Positions 47,461 through 58,949 of a stretch of DNA of 64,000 nucleotides are shown one piece after another (the stretch's first letter is position 1; the number at the start of each line of letters is the position of its first letter). The notes below the pieces were generated by a model, which saw only the letters and a list, made by a program, of their open reading frames with translations, searched no databases and was not told the DNA's origin. Source of the stretch: Alentia gelatinosa (Eukaryota; Annelida; Polychaeta; Phyllodocida; Polynoidae); assembly GCA_950022655.1 (NCBI GenBank), contig OX465590.1, forward strand, positions 38,701,218 to 38,765,217. Direction: 5' to 3'. The position numbers and the translations under genes were made by a program.

Positions 47461-50125
47461 GCCGGAGACACACCAAGCAAGAAACGCAGCGATTTCCAGA
47501 TTTGCCAACACAAAACGGCATGTGTATAATAGATACCATTTCATAGGAATATCTCCCACAGATAATTTAGCATCTAAGAACCAATAATCAGGTGAAATAT
47601 GAAATGATAGCTCACAGATACGCCATTTTGTGTTTGCTAATCTGGAAATCGCTGAGTTTCTGGTTTTAAGCCGGAGACACACCAAGCAAGAAATGCAGCG
47701 ATTTCCAGATTCGCCAACATAAAATGGCATATGAGATATAATTTCATAAGAATATCTCACACAGATAATTTAGCATCTCTGCCACCTGGTCCCTCCAGGA
47801 ATGTAGGGAAAAAACAATTGTTTCTTATATAGGAGTATTACATCGAATAGCATAGACACATTGGTATTTATGCAAACTACAGGGTCTTTTTCTATGGATG
47901 GTCGCAAGGAATTAACAAAAACAACATCAACCCTCCCCCACTCATCTAGTCTAATTTCACCTGATAATTGCTTCCAATATGCTAAATTATAGGCAGAAGA
48001 TATTCCTATGAAATAATATCTCACATACACGCTAATTTGTGTTGGCGATTCCGGAAATCGCTGCGTTTCTTGCTTGGTGTGTCTCAGACATTATGCCTGC
48101 CAACATGCCAGGGTAACTTGTCACGGTGTTTGAAGCCGGGGACACACCAAGCAAGAAACTCATCGATTTCCAGATTCCCCGACACAAAATGGTCTGTATA
48201 TGTGAGATACCATTTCCCACCGATAATTTAGCATTTCAGACGCAATAACCGGGTGAAATATGAAACAATAGCTCACATATATATACCCCATTTTCTGTTG
48301 GCAAATCCGGAAATCGCTGCATTTCTTCCTTGGTGTGTCCCCGACATTAAGCCGGAGACACACCAAGCAAGAAACGCAGCGATTTCCAGATTTGCCAACA
48401 CAAAACGGCATGTGTATAATAGATACCATTTCATAGGAATATCTCCCACAGATAATTTAGCATCTCAGAACCAATAATCAGGTGAAATATGAAATGATAG
48501 CTCACAGATACGCCATTTTGTGTTTGCTAATCTGGAAATCGCTGAGTTTCTGGTTTTAAGCCGGAGACACACCAAGCAAGAAATGCAGCGATTTCCAGAT
48601 TCGCCAACATAAAATGGCATATGAGATATAATTTCATAAGAATATCTCACACAGATAATTTAGCATCTCTGCCACCTGGTCCCTCCAGGAATGTAGGGAA
48701 AAAACAATTGTTTCTTATATAGGAGTATTACATCGAATAGCATAGACACATTGGTATTTATGCAAACTACAGGGTCTTTTTCTATGGATGGTCGCAAGGA
48801 ATTAACAAAAACAACATCAACCCTCCCCCACTCATCTAGTCTAATTTCACCTGATAATTGCTTCCAATATGCTAAATTATAGGCAGAAGATATTCCTATG
48901 AAATAATATCTCACATACACGCTTATTTGTGTTGGCGATTCCGGAAATCGCTGCGTTTCTTGCTTGGTGTGTCTCAGACATTATGCCTGCCAACATGCCA
49001 GGGTAACTTGTCACGGTGTTTGAAGCCGGGGACACACCAAGCAAGAAACTCATCGATTTCCAGATTCCCCGACACAAAATGGTCTGTATATGTGAGATAC
49101 CATTTCCCACCGATAATTTAGCATTTCAGACGCAATAACCGGGTGAAATATGAAACAATAGCTCACATATATATACCCCATTTTCTGTTGGCAAATCCGG
49201 AAATCGCTGCATTTCTTCCTTGGTGTGTCCCCGACATTAAGCCGGAGACACACCAAGCAAGAAACGCAGCGATTTCCAGATTTGCCAACACAAAACGGCA
49301 TGTGTATAATAGATACCATTTCATAGGAATATCTCCCACAGATAATTTAGCATCTCAGAACCAATAATCAGGTGAAATATGAAATGATAGCTCACAGATA
49401 CGCCATTTTGTGTTTGCTAATCTGGAAATCGCTGAGTTTCTGGTTTTAAGCCGGAGACACACCAAGCAAGAAATGCAGCGATTTCCAGATTCGCCAACAT
49501 AAAATGGCATATGAGATATAATTTCATAAGAATATCTCACACAGATAATTTAGCATCTCTGCCACCTGGTCCCTCCAGGAATGTAGGGAAAAAACAATTG
49601 TTTCTTATATAGGAGTATTACATCGAATAGCATAGACACATTGGTATTTATGCAAACTACAGGGTCTTTTTCTATGGATGGTCGCAAGGAATTAACAAAA
49701 ACAACATCAACCCTCCCCCACTCATCTAGTCTAATTTCACCTGATAATTGCTTCCAATATGCTAAATTATAGGCAGAAGATATTCCTATGAAATAATATC
49801 TCACATACACGCTAATTTGTGTTGGCGATCCCGGAAATCGCTGCGTTTCTTGCTTGGTGTGTCTCAGACATTATGCCTGCCAACATGCCAGGGTAACTTG
49901 TCACGGTGTTTGAAGCCGGGGACACACCAAGCAAGAAACTCATCAATTTCCAGATTCCCCGACGCAAAATGGTCTGTATATGTGAGATACCATTTCCCAC
50001 CGATAATTTAGCATCTCAAACGCAATAACCGGGTGAAATATGAAACAATAGCTCACATATACCCCATTTCCTGTTGGCGAATCCGGAAATCGCTGCGTTT
50101 CTCGCTTGGTGTGTCCCCGGCATTA
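47461..50125. repeat. Tandem triplication of an 890-bp unit
   Basis: The units begin at 47461, 48351 and 49241 with GCCGGAGACACACCAAGCAA. Copies 1 and 2 differ at only a few positions (for example CATCTAAGAACC versus CATCTCAGAACC; GCTAATTT versus GCTTATTT). Copy 3 drifts in its last third and lacks an ATAT. Each unit is itself made of several family D ends (CACACCAAGCAAGAAACG and inverted GTTTCTTGCTTGGTGTGTC) around about 200 bp of unrelated DNA including CCACCTGGTCCCTCCAGG. Recurring small frames in the units are not genes. Near-identity implies recent unequal exchange, or an assembly artefact. Confidence 0.92.
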
Positions 50126-50690
50126 TGCCTGCCTGGAGACCGGGGTAACTTGTCATGGTGTTTGAATAGGCCCGGTCTTTTCACGAGGCAAGTTGAACTT
50201 CCCCGGTCCGAGGACGGGGTCGGTGTGGGGGTGCTCCCGGGCCGTCCTGCACCTCAGGCCGCCTGACCTCCCCGCCCGGGCCTCCTCCAGGCACCCGCAA
50301 TGCAGCATTCAACTGCTGGGCTTCCCACTATAGGCACAGAAGTAGCTCTCAATGCAATCCATGCATAGCTAATATGCCCCACTGGACCCGGCCGACCAGG
50401 AACCAAGAGATTCAGGACAGAGACATTGGTCAGCATTATAGTCTCTAGTGCTGGAGTCATTGGGTAAAAACTGAGCACATTTCTCTGGTTTGACCGGTAT
50501 TCGTCTCTTGGTTCGGCACTGCTGGCACCGCGGAGATTACATCTCTGAGGGACTGTCCCTGCTTGATCGGGCCTGTATTTATAGATGACATGGAAATTGT
50601 AGGAAGAAAGCTATGCTCACCTAACCACATCGGCTGTCTTCTGACGAGCCAGCCACTCATCTGGAGGTCAATGTTTAACAGGCTTTCGAC
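50126..50690. other. GC-rich stretch after the triplication, no gene established
   Basis: It begins with a partial echo of the unit (CATTATGCCTGCC, GGGGTAACTTGTCATGGTG), then AGGACGGGGTCGGTGTGGGG and CCCGGGCCGTCCTGCACCTC. It later contains a TGTATTTATAG word near 50572. No conserved coding frame or known RNA was recognised. Confidence 0.4.
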
Positions 50691-50694
50691 AGGC

Positions 50695-51060
50695 AGGCCA
50701 ATGACAGGCACTCTTTCAACAGGCCAATGATAGGCACTCTTTCAACAGGGCAATGGCAGGCAGTCTTTCAACAGGCCATTGACAGGCAGTATTTTGACAG
50801 GCAGACCAATGACAGGCAGTCTTTTGATAGGCCAGTGACAGACAGTATTTCAACAAGCCAATGGCAGGCAGTCTTTCAACAGGCCATTGACAGGCAGTAT
50901 TTCGACAGGCAGACCAATGACAGACAGTCTTTCGATAGGCCAGTGACAGACAGTCTTGCAAGAGACAGCAAATGACAGGCAGCTTTTCAGAACACAGGTC
51001 AATGACGGACACTCTTTCAACAGGCCTATGACAGACAGTCTTTCAAGAAACAGGCCAATT
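50695..51060. repeat. 26-bp tandem repeat with higher-order structure
   Basis: Units follow CTTTCAACAGGCCAATGACAG with variants (TTTTGATAGG, ATTTCGACAGGCAG). A larger block of about 120 bp containing four variants is itself repeated (roughly 50755-50875 and 50865-50990). Small frames on both strands are repeat-derived. Confidence 0.85.
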
Positions 51061-51725
51061 AGTCCCTGGGCCAAGACCCCAAATTTTCATATCCACTGCC
51101 CCCCCTCCCCCTGGAAACATTTGTTTTATTGTTTTATCTTGTAGATCCATCCTTCTAGTTCACATTTCCACTTGTTGTCGCTCTGGCAAGTGGTCAGATT
51201 ACCATAACAACAGATGTTGAAGAGACCTACCGTTAAAATGCCTGAACGCCGATAATTCTGAGTGCTGATTATCATTACTTGGTTCTGTGTTGTTTTAAGT
51301 ATTACAATGTCTCATCACATTAACCTTTGGTATTGGGCTCCATATTCCGGTCCTTTGTGGACTCAGCACAGCAAACAGAATCAAAATATGTCTTCTCAGT
51401 GGCCTACAGCGGCCTTTTTCATGTGTGTACTATTGATGTCCCCATTACACATCTGCAATTTTCCACATATTTGTTTCTTAAATAGTTTTAAGACTATATA
51501 ACCTTTTCAGATGCAGTTTTTTTGCTATCTGGCCATATTGTCGCATCCCTTAGGAACATTTTGAGCTATTTTTAGTGTTTTGTGATATCAGGTTCCTGGT
51601 ATATTACCGATTTTGCTACCCCTGCCACTCATGTCGTTTGACATATCTGACAACCAGTACTAAAGACATATAGCAACTAAAGACTACAGAACCTTTTAAT
51701 ATGCAGTTATTGCAAGAAATATTTA
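51061..51725. other. Non-coding stretch, no gene seen
   Basis: No supported gene. GACTACAGAACCTTTTAATATG (51682) loosely repeats GACTATATAACCTTTTCAGATG (51492). Confidence 0.4.
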
Positions 51726-51759
51726 CTTATATATGTATACATTTATGTATGTATATATA

Positions 51760-52302
51760 TGTAGGGGCCAGGGCAGTCAAGCAGCGTTGTTTCACTTTAC
51801 GCTAGGTAGCGTGAGTGCCGATCCCTGCTGTGCGGTAAAGCCGGCGGACCCGGGGTTTGCAAATACTACGGGTTCGCCCGCATTACGTAACTCAGTCACT
51901 ATATGAGTCCACAGCGGGTTGACAGGACTTCTCGCAGGGCCTCTGTATAGAGTGAACGCCTGGAGCCTTATGTGTTGGTAAGGTTGTGTTGTAGCACCTT
52001 TCAACGTTGAAGAGACCAGTATCTCTTCCCTCGCTAGTTGGTGCCCCGAAGCACCAACACACTGTAAACTTAATATACCGTAATAAAAGCTCGGTATAGA
52101 GAAACAGTCCGGAGTCTGGTTTTGTCTTCGTAGTTAAGCGGTAGGTAGCAGATTCTGCATCTCCCTGCCCTTTCCAGCGGGTAAAGCCGAACCCACCTGT
52201 ACTGGCACAGTAAGTACAGGGTAGCGACTGAAGTCTCGGAACCTCTGGTCGGCTGTCGATCGCGGAAAGTGGTTATACACTTCCAGCGACTAGAGGGAAC
52301 GC

Positions 52303-52306
<4 letters not shown>
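51760..52306 (+). mobile_element. Solo LTR of an LTR retrotransposon
   Basis: 547 bp from TGTAGGGGCCAGGGCAGTC to GAGGGAACGCTACA, with inverted TGTAG / CTACA ends. AATAAAAG at about 52082 is a polyadenylation signal in the right position for the plus strand. Both flanks are AT dinucleotide repeat, giving an apparent TATA duplication that cannot be sized. No internal coding region or second LTR is in the window, so it is a recombined solo LTR. The family was not recognised. Confidence 0.75.

Positions 52307-52362
<56 letters not shown>
52307..52362. repeat. AT microsatellite
   Basis: Pure TA dinucleotides with one TTTA interruption near 52350. Continuous with TATATAT on the left of the solo LTR. 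Confidence 0.9.
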
Positions 52363-52364
<2 letters not shown>

Positions 52365-52685
52365 GCTTGCATTAATCATATATTATAAGCTGGTGATCCT
52401 GACAGAAAGATAAAAAGGGTTCTTGTATTCTGCCATTATGAAGCCTAGTACCTGTCTACTTTTAGTATAGTCTATACTTAGTGCGTGCAAGTGGAATTAT
52501 ACATCAATAACTCTTCTTATCTGAACAAGAGCTCAAGCCTTTTCCCCGCCATTTGGTCGTGTCACATAGAGTGGAGATAGAGAACAACGTACTTTGACGG
52601 TGTATAGATACGTGGGGATTTGTAACCTCGGGATTTGCTGCCGAGTCAATGTTCCTGTGTGAGTAAAAAGATATCGGCTGCTGTC
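52363..52685. other. Non-coding stretch, nothing recognised
   Basis: No supported gene or repeat boundary. Confidence 0.35.
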
Positions 52686-52689
52686 TCTA

Positions 52690-53545
52690 ATCCCAGGCAC
52701 ACGGATCATTGCGGGATTTGTGAAAAGTTTCCCACAGATAAAATGTGAATCAGAGTGCTTGGCTGTATTATTAAAGGTTCTTTATCAAAGTCTCACCTCT
52801 GTTTTACCATTGAGTGGAGATATATACCACGGCTGCCAAACAAGTAGATCGAGTGCTAAAAATCTACCGATGATTTTCACGCTGTACAAATGTCAGTCAG
52901 TGGTTCTCCTTGTAAAAGGTCGGTGGTACATAATAGGTGGCCTGCACTGCAAAAATGCGGTGAAAACTCACGGAACTTTGGTAGTCAAATGCAGAGCATC
53001 ACCAATGAATTTTATGTGCTTTGATGTTGTTGGTGACTGTAGAACTTGGTCAGTGCCATATTGCATAAAGGCTGGAGAGAAGAATTGTTGACTATTTCTG
53101 TTTCCATCTGACGATTATTGCAGTAAATGTGTCGCATTATTGGTCAATGGTGCGAAAGGCCATAATTGGTGGTCATTATCGGCAGGTTGAAAGGCCGCAT
53201 AAGCTCCTCATAGAACTGACCCCCTGGTGTAATTAAATCTGTGGGCTAACCCATCAACTAACCTCGCGTTCCCACATACCGACTAAAAATGCAGAGGATG
53301 CCTACCGATGTTTAGTTGTAAAATGCAGACCATCACCAATTCATTCAGTGCACTTTCATTTCATCGGAGAGTGAAGAAGTCGGTTGGTGGTGAAAACTGC
53401 TTAAGGTGGGAGAGAAAAATCATCGAACATTTCTGTTTTCACCTGACGATCATTGCACTTAAAGTACCATATAGTTGGTCGGCAGTATTAAATGCGAGAA
53501 TTGGTGGTCATAATCGTTAGGTGTAAACATCACATTAGTCTAACA
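52690..53545. repeat. Family J-related repeats, two diverged copies
   Basis: CATCTGACGATTATTGCAGT with TTGGTGGTCATTATCGGCAG (53107-53190) repeats as CACCTGACGATCATTGCACT with TTGGTGGTCATAATCGTTAG (53440-53521). Both contain ATGCAGA-CATCACCAAT-type words (52990 and 53325). The plus 123-codon frame at 52720-53091 has no recognised domain and lies inside this repeat. Confidence 0.5.
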
Positions 53546-53595
53546 TATTGTGACTATTGTATGTGAGGATAGTAAACTAAATGAGTGACTCTTAA

Positions 53596-53909
53596 GGCCA
53601 ATGCCCATCTACCGATTTCGGAACATTTACGTACGTTTGTCGGCGACAAACGGAGGGTAATTTGTCTCGGGCGAGGTATCCTAACTGAGTCGGTAGATGT
53701 AGGACAGCTAGGCAAGGCTACCCAGCGATTAGTGAACCACCTCCCTCAGAGGTCCTTTTGTCCCCACAAAATAATACCCTCCAGCCCCTCTCCTCGAGGG
53801 CCGCAGGTCGAGCGAGGGGTTACGTAATTTGCCTACGACAAGGTGACCGATTCCTATACGATTTGGGAACTAATCGTATAACCCTAAATCGGTAGATGGG
53901 CATCCGGCT
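53596..53909. mobile_element. Family C element (PIF/Harbinger-like)
   Basis: TAA precedes GGCCAATGCCCATCTACCGA. The right end reads TCGGTAGATGGGCATCCGGC followed by TTAA, so the ends are inverted over about 20 bp. The interior has TTTGTCGGCGACAAACGGAG. Its left end is the donor type of the chimera at 30884-31186. Confidence 0.7.
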
Positions 53910-53954
53910 TAAGACCTTTTCCCGTTACAAGCTTTATTGCTGGTGTTACTGCAG

Positions 53955-54185
53955 TCATTGCTAGTTCCGCCATAATCCACCAGGAAATTGCAAGATGGAC
54001 AACCACTATGATCTGTTTTTATAATCTATAGATAATCTTGAAACAAGGCTAAAACCTATTTATGACAAGCACCAACTTTTTCAAAGATTAAATCTATTGA
54101 TAACTGCCACCTGGTGGGTTTTTTTGCGTCGGTGGCAAATGGCCACCTCAATAGCACAATAGCTATGTACCCTATATTATGGGGA
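53955..54185. repeat. Family N repeat, copy 3 (uninterrupted)
   Basis: It runs CATTGCTAGTTCCGCCATAA, CCACCAGGAAATTGCAAGAT, AATCTATAGATAATCTTGA, TTGATAACTGCCACCTGGTG, AATAGCACAATAGCTATGTA. The CCTGG here is single and undisturbed, giving the empty site for family M at 43989. Confidence 0.65.
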
Positions 54186-54586
54186 ATCACGAAGATGAAT
54201 CTAGGTAGTTCACGAAGTACAACTCATCAACATCCCAAATTCAGTTATGTTTAGTGGCTTTATTGAATAGTATTTTACAACGTTTTGGCAGTAAGCAGCC
54301 TTTGTCAAGTATCAAGTATCAAGATGTTCGAAAATAGCATCCAGCAAGGGTTTTTTTCCACCTGGCGCAGTAAAGTGTTTCCAGAACCCCAGGAAACCCC
54401 TCCGCCGCAGCTGAGCGTTAGGGAATGTCTAATTAGAATTGAGACCTTGAGAGGAACCCTTTCACAAAGTAAATGAGACCCATACTGACAATGTTTCTAT
54501 ACACGTTCTCACTGAGACAGCTAACAAGCACATTCAGCCACATTGCGGGGCATTCAGTAGAGCAGGTTTTTGAAACAGATACCGAT
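54186..54586. other. Non-coding stretch, no gene seen
   Basis: The 63-codon plus frame at 54285-54476 has no recognised domain. A short GTATCAAGTATCAAG duplication lies near 54308. Confidence 0.35.
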
Positions 54587-54590
54587 TTTA

Positions 54591-54890
54591 CCCTTTAAAG
54601 GCGGATGATGCCTTAAGGCATTATTTGCTTTGTATTTATGAAATCGTTTTTAAAAGGAAAATAACATATCAATAATTCTGAAATTTGCACAGAATGTAGG
54701 TCCAACATGATATTTTTGATTTATAGATGATAGAAATCAAGATATTGAATATAACATAATATATCACGTGATGAACCTTCGAATTCTGAGTTCAGAGGAC
54801 AATGCATCCATCCCCTAGAAGTATGCGCAGACACTAGTAGCCTTCCCGAAGCGTGTTGATGATCTGCCATAGGCGGCCGTCCTTAAAGGG
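54591..54890. mobile_element. piggyBac-like MITE, family Q (300 bp)
   Basis: The ends CCCTTTAAAGGCGG and GGCCGTCCTTAAAGGG are flanked by TTTA and CTAA, decayed TTAA. A subterminal dyad ATGCCTTAAGGCAT lies at 54608-54621. AATTTGCACAGAATGTAGGT is shared with the copy at 58535-58885 (TTTTCACAGAATGTAGGT). Confidence 0.7.
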
Positions 54891-55103
54891 CTAAGCTTTC
54901 AATGTGCGAGGAGCAGAAATGGTTGCAGCAATTAAAACAAAAAGTCATCTCGCAATAAATTGTCCACAAGTCCAGCTTTATGCTTCGTTATCAAATGGGT
55001 ATTAATTGCTAGTCTGATCATCATATGAAATAGTTTTTCCATATATTGCCGGAATCATAATTTGATCAAATAGATAGATATAGTAATCTAGCTAAAGGAT
55101 ATT

Positions 55104-56512
55104 TTCCATTGGTCGATTGTGTTTCCATTGGTTGATTGTGTTTCCCTAAAAGGCTTTTGGTGGTGTGTTGGTCGCCGCGTGTCTAGCAGAATGGAAGACC
55201 CCTTTCAGGAATGCTAATCCCACCCTACGAGCTATTACGTAGGTCGATTCGGTTTTCGGCAGGTTTGCACGAACCTAATCACACACAACACAACTCACGA
55301 GTTTGATAAACAGGGATGTTTATTAACGATTACTTCCCGGAAAGATTTGGAAGATCTTTCCCACAAGTACAGTACCCCAGCACGATGTGCCGGGTAGCGC
55401 TGGAGAGGCTAATCTGAAAGACTCGCCTAACCACCAGGAAAGTTACGAGAACCCGCCTGCCAAGGCACCGATCTGCAGTTGGGAACCACCAATACTTTTT
55501 TTGTGTGCACCGATGGCAGATAGGTGAATGGAAAACAGACCTGCAGAGAATGCTTGCAGATTAATTTGGTATAGATTATGTAACAAGGCAACCACTAACG
55601 GATTTTCCCACAGAAAATCTGTGTGTACCAGGTAAATACAGTTGAAACGGTACATACACTACACCCTCACTGATAAATTAATACCGATATACAGTCGGTG
55701 ACACCACCGACAGACTTCTAGGGTAAATGATAAAATTTCTGCCGTTTTCGCTGGTCGGTGGAAACGAGTTCTATTTTTGTCATGTTTTCACTGCATTCCA
55801 TCTGTCCAGACCGACAGAATCTTCATGCTAAATCTTGATCCTTACCAAAACCGAGGCGTTTTGATTTTGTCAGCCTTTGGTGGTCTTTTGCATAACCTTT
55901 ACCAAATTTACCGACGACCATTTAGAATACCGATCTGAAGTCGGTAACAGAAACATCGATCGGTGGTTCCCGACTGCAGATCGGTGCCGAATAAAGGCTG
56001 TTTCCATTGGCCGACGAAAACGATGGGGATTTTTTGAGTTCCCTTAAATTGTATGTCAGTGGTGCCACTGCCACTGTGCATCAGCATCAAATAATTGGTG
56101 AGGGTAGTAATTTTCACTCAATAAACAAGTTTCACACAGCGTTCACAGTTTATAGAAGACCTTCTGTGCTTGGACTTTATTTTTGCATAAAATCAATGAT
56201 TACTTTGACCTTCTAACATAGATAACTGTGGTCTAGACTATTCCGGAGTTAATTCCGCGGAACTCGCCTCATATACCGACAGATTTTTCTTATAGGACCT
56301 TCAGGATCCCTGATGAAATCAAACGGCTTTGATTCTGTCAGTCGGGAACGAAATCTGTCAGTGGTGCCACATTGCAAAATCTAAGCAAAAAAGGTTTTTG
56401 ATTGTTTCACTAGCTGCGTCGTTTCCATTGACCGATTTTGAGTTAGCAATCCGTCGGTGGTTCCTGACTGTAGATCAGTGATGGAAAATTGGCTAATGGA
56501 AACAGGCTTGAA
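55104..56512. repeat. Cluster of family J repeats with a GC-richer insertion
   Basis: Repeated blocks include GTTTCCATTGGCCGACGAAA, CGATCTGCAGTTGGGAACCA / TGGTTCCCGACTGCAGATCG, ACACCACCGACAGACTTCTA and GCCACATTGCAAAATCTAAG. About 55150-55455 (TGTTGGTCGCCGCGTGTC ... AGAACCCGCCTGCC) is unlike family J and contains TTTATTAACG, an inverted polyadenylation-like word. It may be an inserted LTR fragment or other element. No gene. Confidence 0.5.
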
Positions 56513-56546
56513 GTAGCCCAACAGAAAAAGGCTTTAAGTAATACCT

Positions 56547-56833
56547 GGGACCTGTTTCACTAGTTTTGTGACATGTCTAGATGGCGTGTCCAGTTTGTCC
56601 GGTTTCATAAGAACTAGACATTAGACTTTGTTTTGTCGGTTCTTGCTTGTACTGTTGGTGCCACTTTTGTCACGAAACTAGTGAAACAGGTCCATAATGT
56701 GTAGATTTGTCTAATTCTTATGTTTGGGGTCTGTCTTCTCCTAAGGGCAGCTACTTGTGTTGTCACGAAACTAGACAACCCCAATGTCTGTATGGCGTCA
56801 CAGACATGTCACGGAACTAGTGAAACAGGTCCC
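56547..56833. mobile_element. Family G element, copy with clean ends (287 bp)
   Basis: The inverted ends are GGGACCTGTTTCACTAGTTT and GGAACTAGTGAAACAGGTCCC. Internal GTCACGAAACTAGTGAAACA repeats the terminus as in 10478-10790. Other landmarks are AGACATTAGACTTTG, GGGGTCTGTCTTCTCCTAAG and ACAACCCCAATGTCTGTATG. Confidence 0.8.
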
Positions 56834-57520
56834 TGTGGCTGGATACTGCGCTTCACTGCCAGTACCGTTCGGTTCTTGGCGGGTGAATGACCGACACTGT
56901 GCTATGCCAGGGTCAGACACTATCCAGTTTCCTCCTTGGACTATCATTTGTTGAAACTCATGAGCCATCACCGTACTGCAGTTTTATAGACTCATTGTTT
57001 TGTCGCCTGCCAATGACATAATTCTTGCTCTATCAATTGCACTGTCTCTAATTGTGTCAACTGAACTATTCCCTTGAACGTTGTATACAAAAAGATACCA
57101 TGAGAAATTCAGTATAATTGGAGAAGAGAAAGAATAAACCTTTGCTTTTAATATGTCCATTTTGATTATTTCAGTATATTGGTAATTTCTACTGCAATTC
57201 GCATGGTATTTGTGGTGCCACTATTTTGTTTATAAATATCATATTCAAATTGTCATGTGATTCCATAAGTTTGAAAAAAACTGCCAATTTAATGAAATTG
57301 CTTGTAAATATTCCACATTTATCAACTGGAAGAATTGACTGTGATCTAATGTTGAATAAATAACTAGGTAAACAGAACTCCATCCCATTTAGATCCAAAC
57401 TCGCTGCGACAGTTTCCATGAAACAATAATATTTATATATTTGAATCTGGCTTACAGACGCTCAATACCGGATGTTAGAACTGGAGTGAAGAATACCTCA
57501 ATGTTTACACTTTCCCTCCT
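56834..57520. other. Non-coding stretch, no gene seen
   Basis: The minus 76-codon frame at 57189-57419 has no recognised domain. AT-rich. Confidence 0.35.
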
Positions 57521-57622
57521 AGTTTGATTGACCAATACACCATTGTTTACCTCTGTGGAAAACAAGGTCAGAAACATGGGGAAAAGGAAGAAGGTCGAAA
57601 GAGGGAAACAGAGAAACTGTAC

Positions 57623-57769
57623 CTGCCCAGACCCAGAAAAGACAAGTTTAGGAAGTCAGCTATTTATTTTGGGATCGGCCTATGGAACTCGTTATCTGCG
57701 GATTTGCAGAATGAAGGTAGTAAGGCAATTTTTAAGAATGGAATTTTGTCTGTATTAGAAAAGATGTAA
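57623..57769 (+). pseudogene. C-terminal fragment of a LINE reverse-transcriptase protein
   Basis: The plus frame encodes KLYLPRPRKDKFRKSAIYFG, IGLWNSLSADLQNEGSKAIF and KNGILSVLEKM, then stops. The pattern (Leu-Pro-x-Pro-Arg, Arg-Lys-Ser, Gly-x-x-x-Trp-Asn-Ser-Leu) is characteristic of the end of many non-LTR retrotransposon ORF2 proteins. It resembles SPLYVGAGIWDTIP at the end of the LINE at 18932-20963 but belongs to another lineage. No RT core precedes it, so it is debris of a severely truncated copy. Confidence 0.65.
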
Positions 57770-58530
57770 AGCCTTTTTCCCCAACAAAATTATTGTATCA
57801 CCAGTTGGTGAGACATGGCAGTGTTCACGAAATGACTGTAGTTTGTACATATGTCAGATAAGAAAGGAACTTGTTTATAGATAATCCCTGTGGGTATTAT
57901 ACACTCACAAGGTAATGCATCAGAGACTCCAGTTAATTGGGCATTTAATCATAGTTAATTGTATTTTTGCTATATTTGATTATTTGATAGACTGGAATAT
58001 ATTTGAGCAAAAACTCATTGTACATATCATACATTTCATTGTTGTGTTCACCTGCTGTTGCTGGAAGAGCGATTTCCTGTAAATCCAAAACAATAAAGCC
58101 TTTAAAAAAAGACTCAGAAATGTTGAGACAATTAAACTCGGAGCCGGGAACAGAAGGAAGGAGACTGAGAGGAAAGAGATTGTGAAGCACTGAAACTATA
58201 CGAGAATGGCCAAGTGTGATACTTTTTTTTATTTATCTTTAAAATTATTTCTTTATTGACTCAAATTAAAACAAATTAAAACATTTCCTGTATGCTTCAG
58301 TTTTTACATGGTTATTTAGTACAGTGTCAATAAAGGGGCCGTTGGCATCAGCTGGTATTTGGGTCAGCTGGTATTTGGGTCAGCTGGTTTTAATTGCCTG
58401 GCCTTTCTTGGTATTATCTCAGATGGTGATAGTAAAAAACATCCACAATTTTACATTTTGATTCATCAAACAAGAGAATGTGGTACACTCAGGTCAGTGC
58501 CATTTCAACTCAACTCAGAGAGAACTTGGA
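57770..58530. other. Non-coding stretch, no gene seen
   Basis: It probably begins with the 3' untranslated part of the LINE fragment. A triple GTCAGCTGGTATTTGG-like direct repeat lies at 58346-58390. No supported gene. Confidence 0.4.
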
Positions 58531-58534
58531 TTAA

Positions 58535-58885
58535 CCCTTTAAGGGCGAAAGATGCCTTGAGGCATCATCCAGCCCATGGCGAATGATGCCGGCCCAGGGC
58601 GAATGATGCCTTGAGGCATCATTTCTCAAAAATATACAAATTCTTTTTTAACAAGGAAGTAATGGAGCAATATTAATCAAATTTTCACAGAATGTAGGTC
58701 TAATATCATAAATAGTATTTGTATTCAGAAACAATTAAATATTTAAGATTATATATTGTATCCCATGATTAAACACTCAAATTATGGGTTTTGACGACTA
58801 AGTGCTCGTCCCCTAGCGGTATAAAGTGCCACCAGCACCCGTCCTTTAGGGGGTACCTCGGCCGCAGGCAGCCGTCCTTAAAGGG
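58535..58885. mobile_element. piggyBac-like MITE, family Q (351 bp, TTAA duplication)
   Basis: Exact TTAA on both sides (58531-58534, 58886-58889), ends CCCTTTAAGGGCG and CCGTCCTTAAAGGG. Two dyads ATGCCTTGAGGCAT lie at 58552-58565 and 58606-58619, separated by CCCATGGCGAATGATGCCGG. TTAA duplication with CCC termini is the piggyBac signature. No transposase. Confidence 0.85.
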
Positions 58886-58949
58886 TTAAGTGAGAGAAAC
58901 TCTTGCATATCGGTAGGGAATCGAGGACTTGAAAGCTATAGGACACCTC

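Noticed and set aside
47404..50011. Sets of 61-118 codon frames recurring every 890 bp, suggesting a small gene family
   Set aside because: They repeat only because the DNA repeats, fall across transposon ends on both strands, and have no domains.
47461..50125. CRISPR-like regular spacing
   Set aside because: Units are 890 bp of transposon mosaic, not short repeats with unique spacers, and the context is eukaryotic.
50160..50600. GC-rich segment considered as an snRNA or other structured RNA gene
   Set aside because: No match to U1, U2, U4, U5 or U6 landmarks that I could recognise, and no clear terminator or promoter pair.
52720..53091. 123-codon plus frame with cysteines (possible small secreted protein)
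   Set aside because: It lies within a family J-related repeat, and corresponding sequence at 53300-53500 is not open in the same way.
55150..55455. Possible second solo LTR on the minus strand
   Set aside because: An AATAAA word in the right orientation and a TG start were seen, but no matching CA end with target duplication could be fixed.
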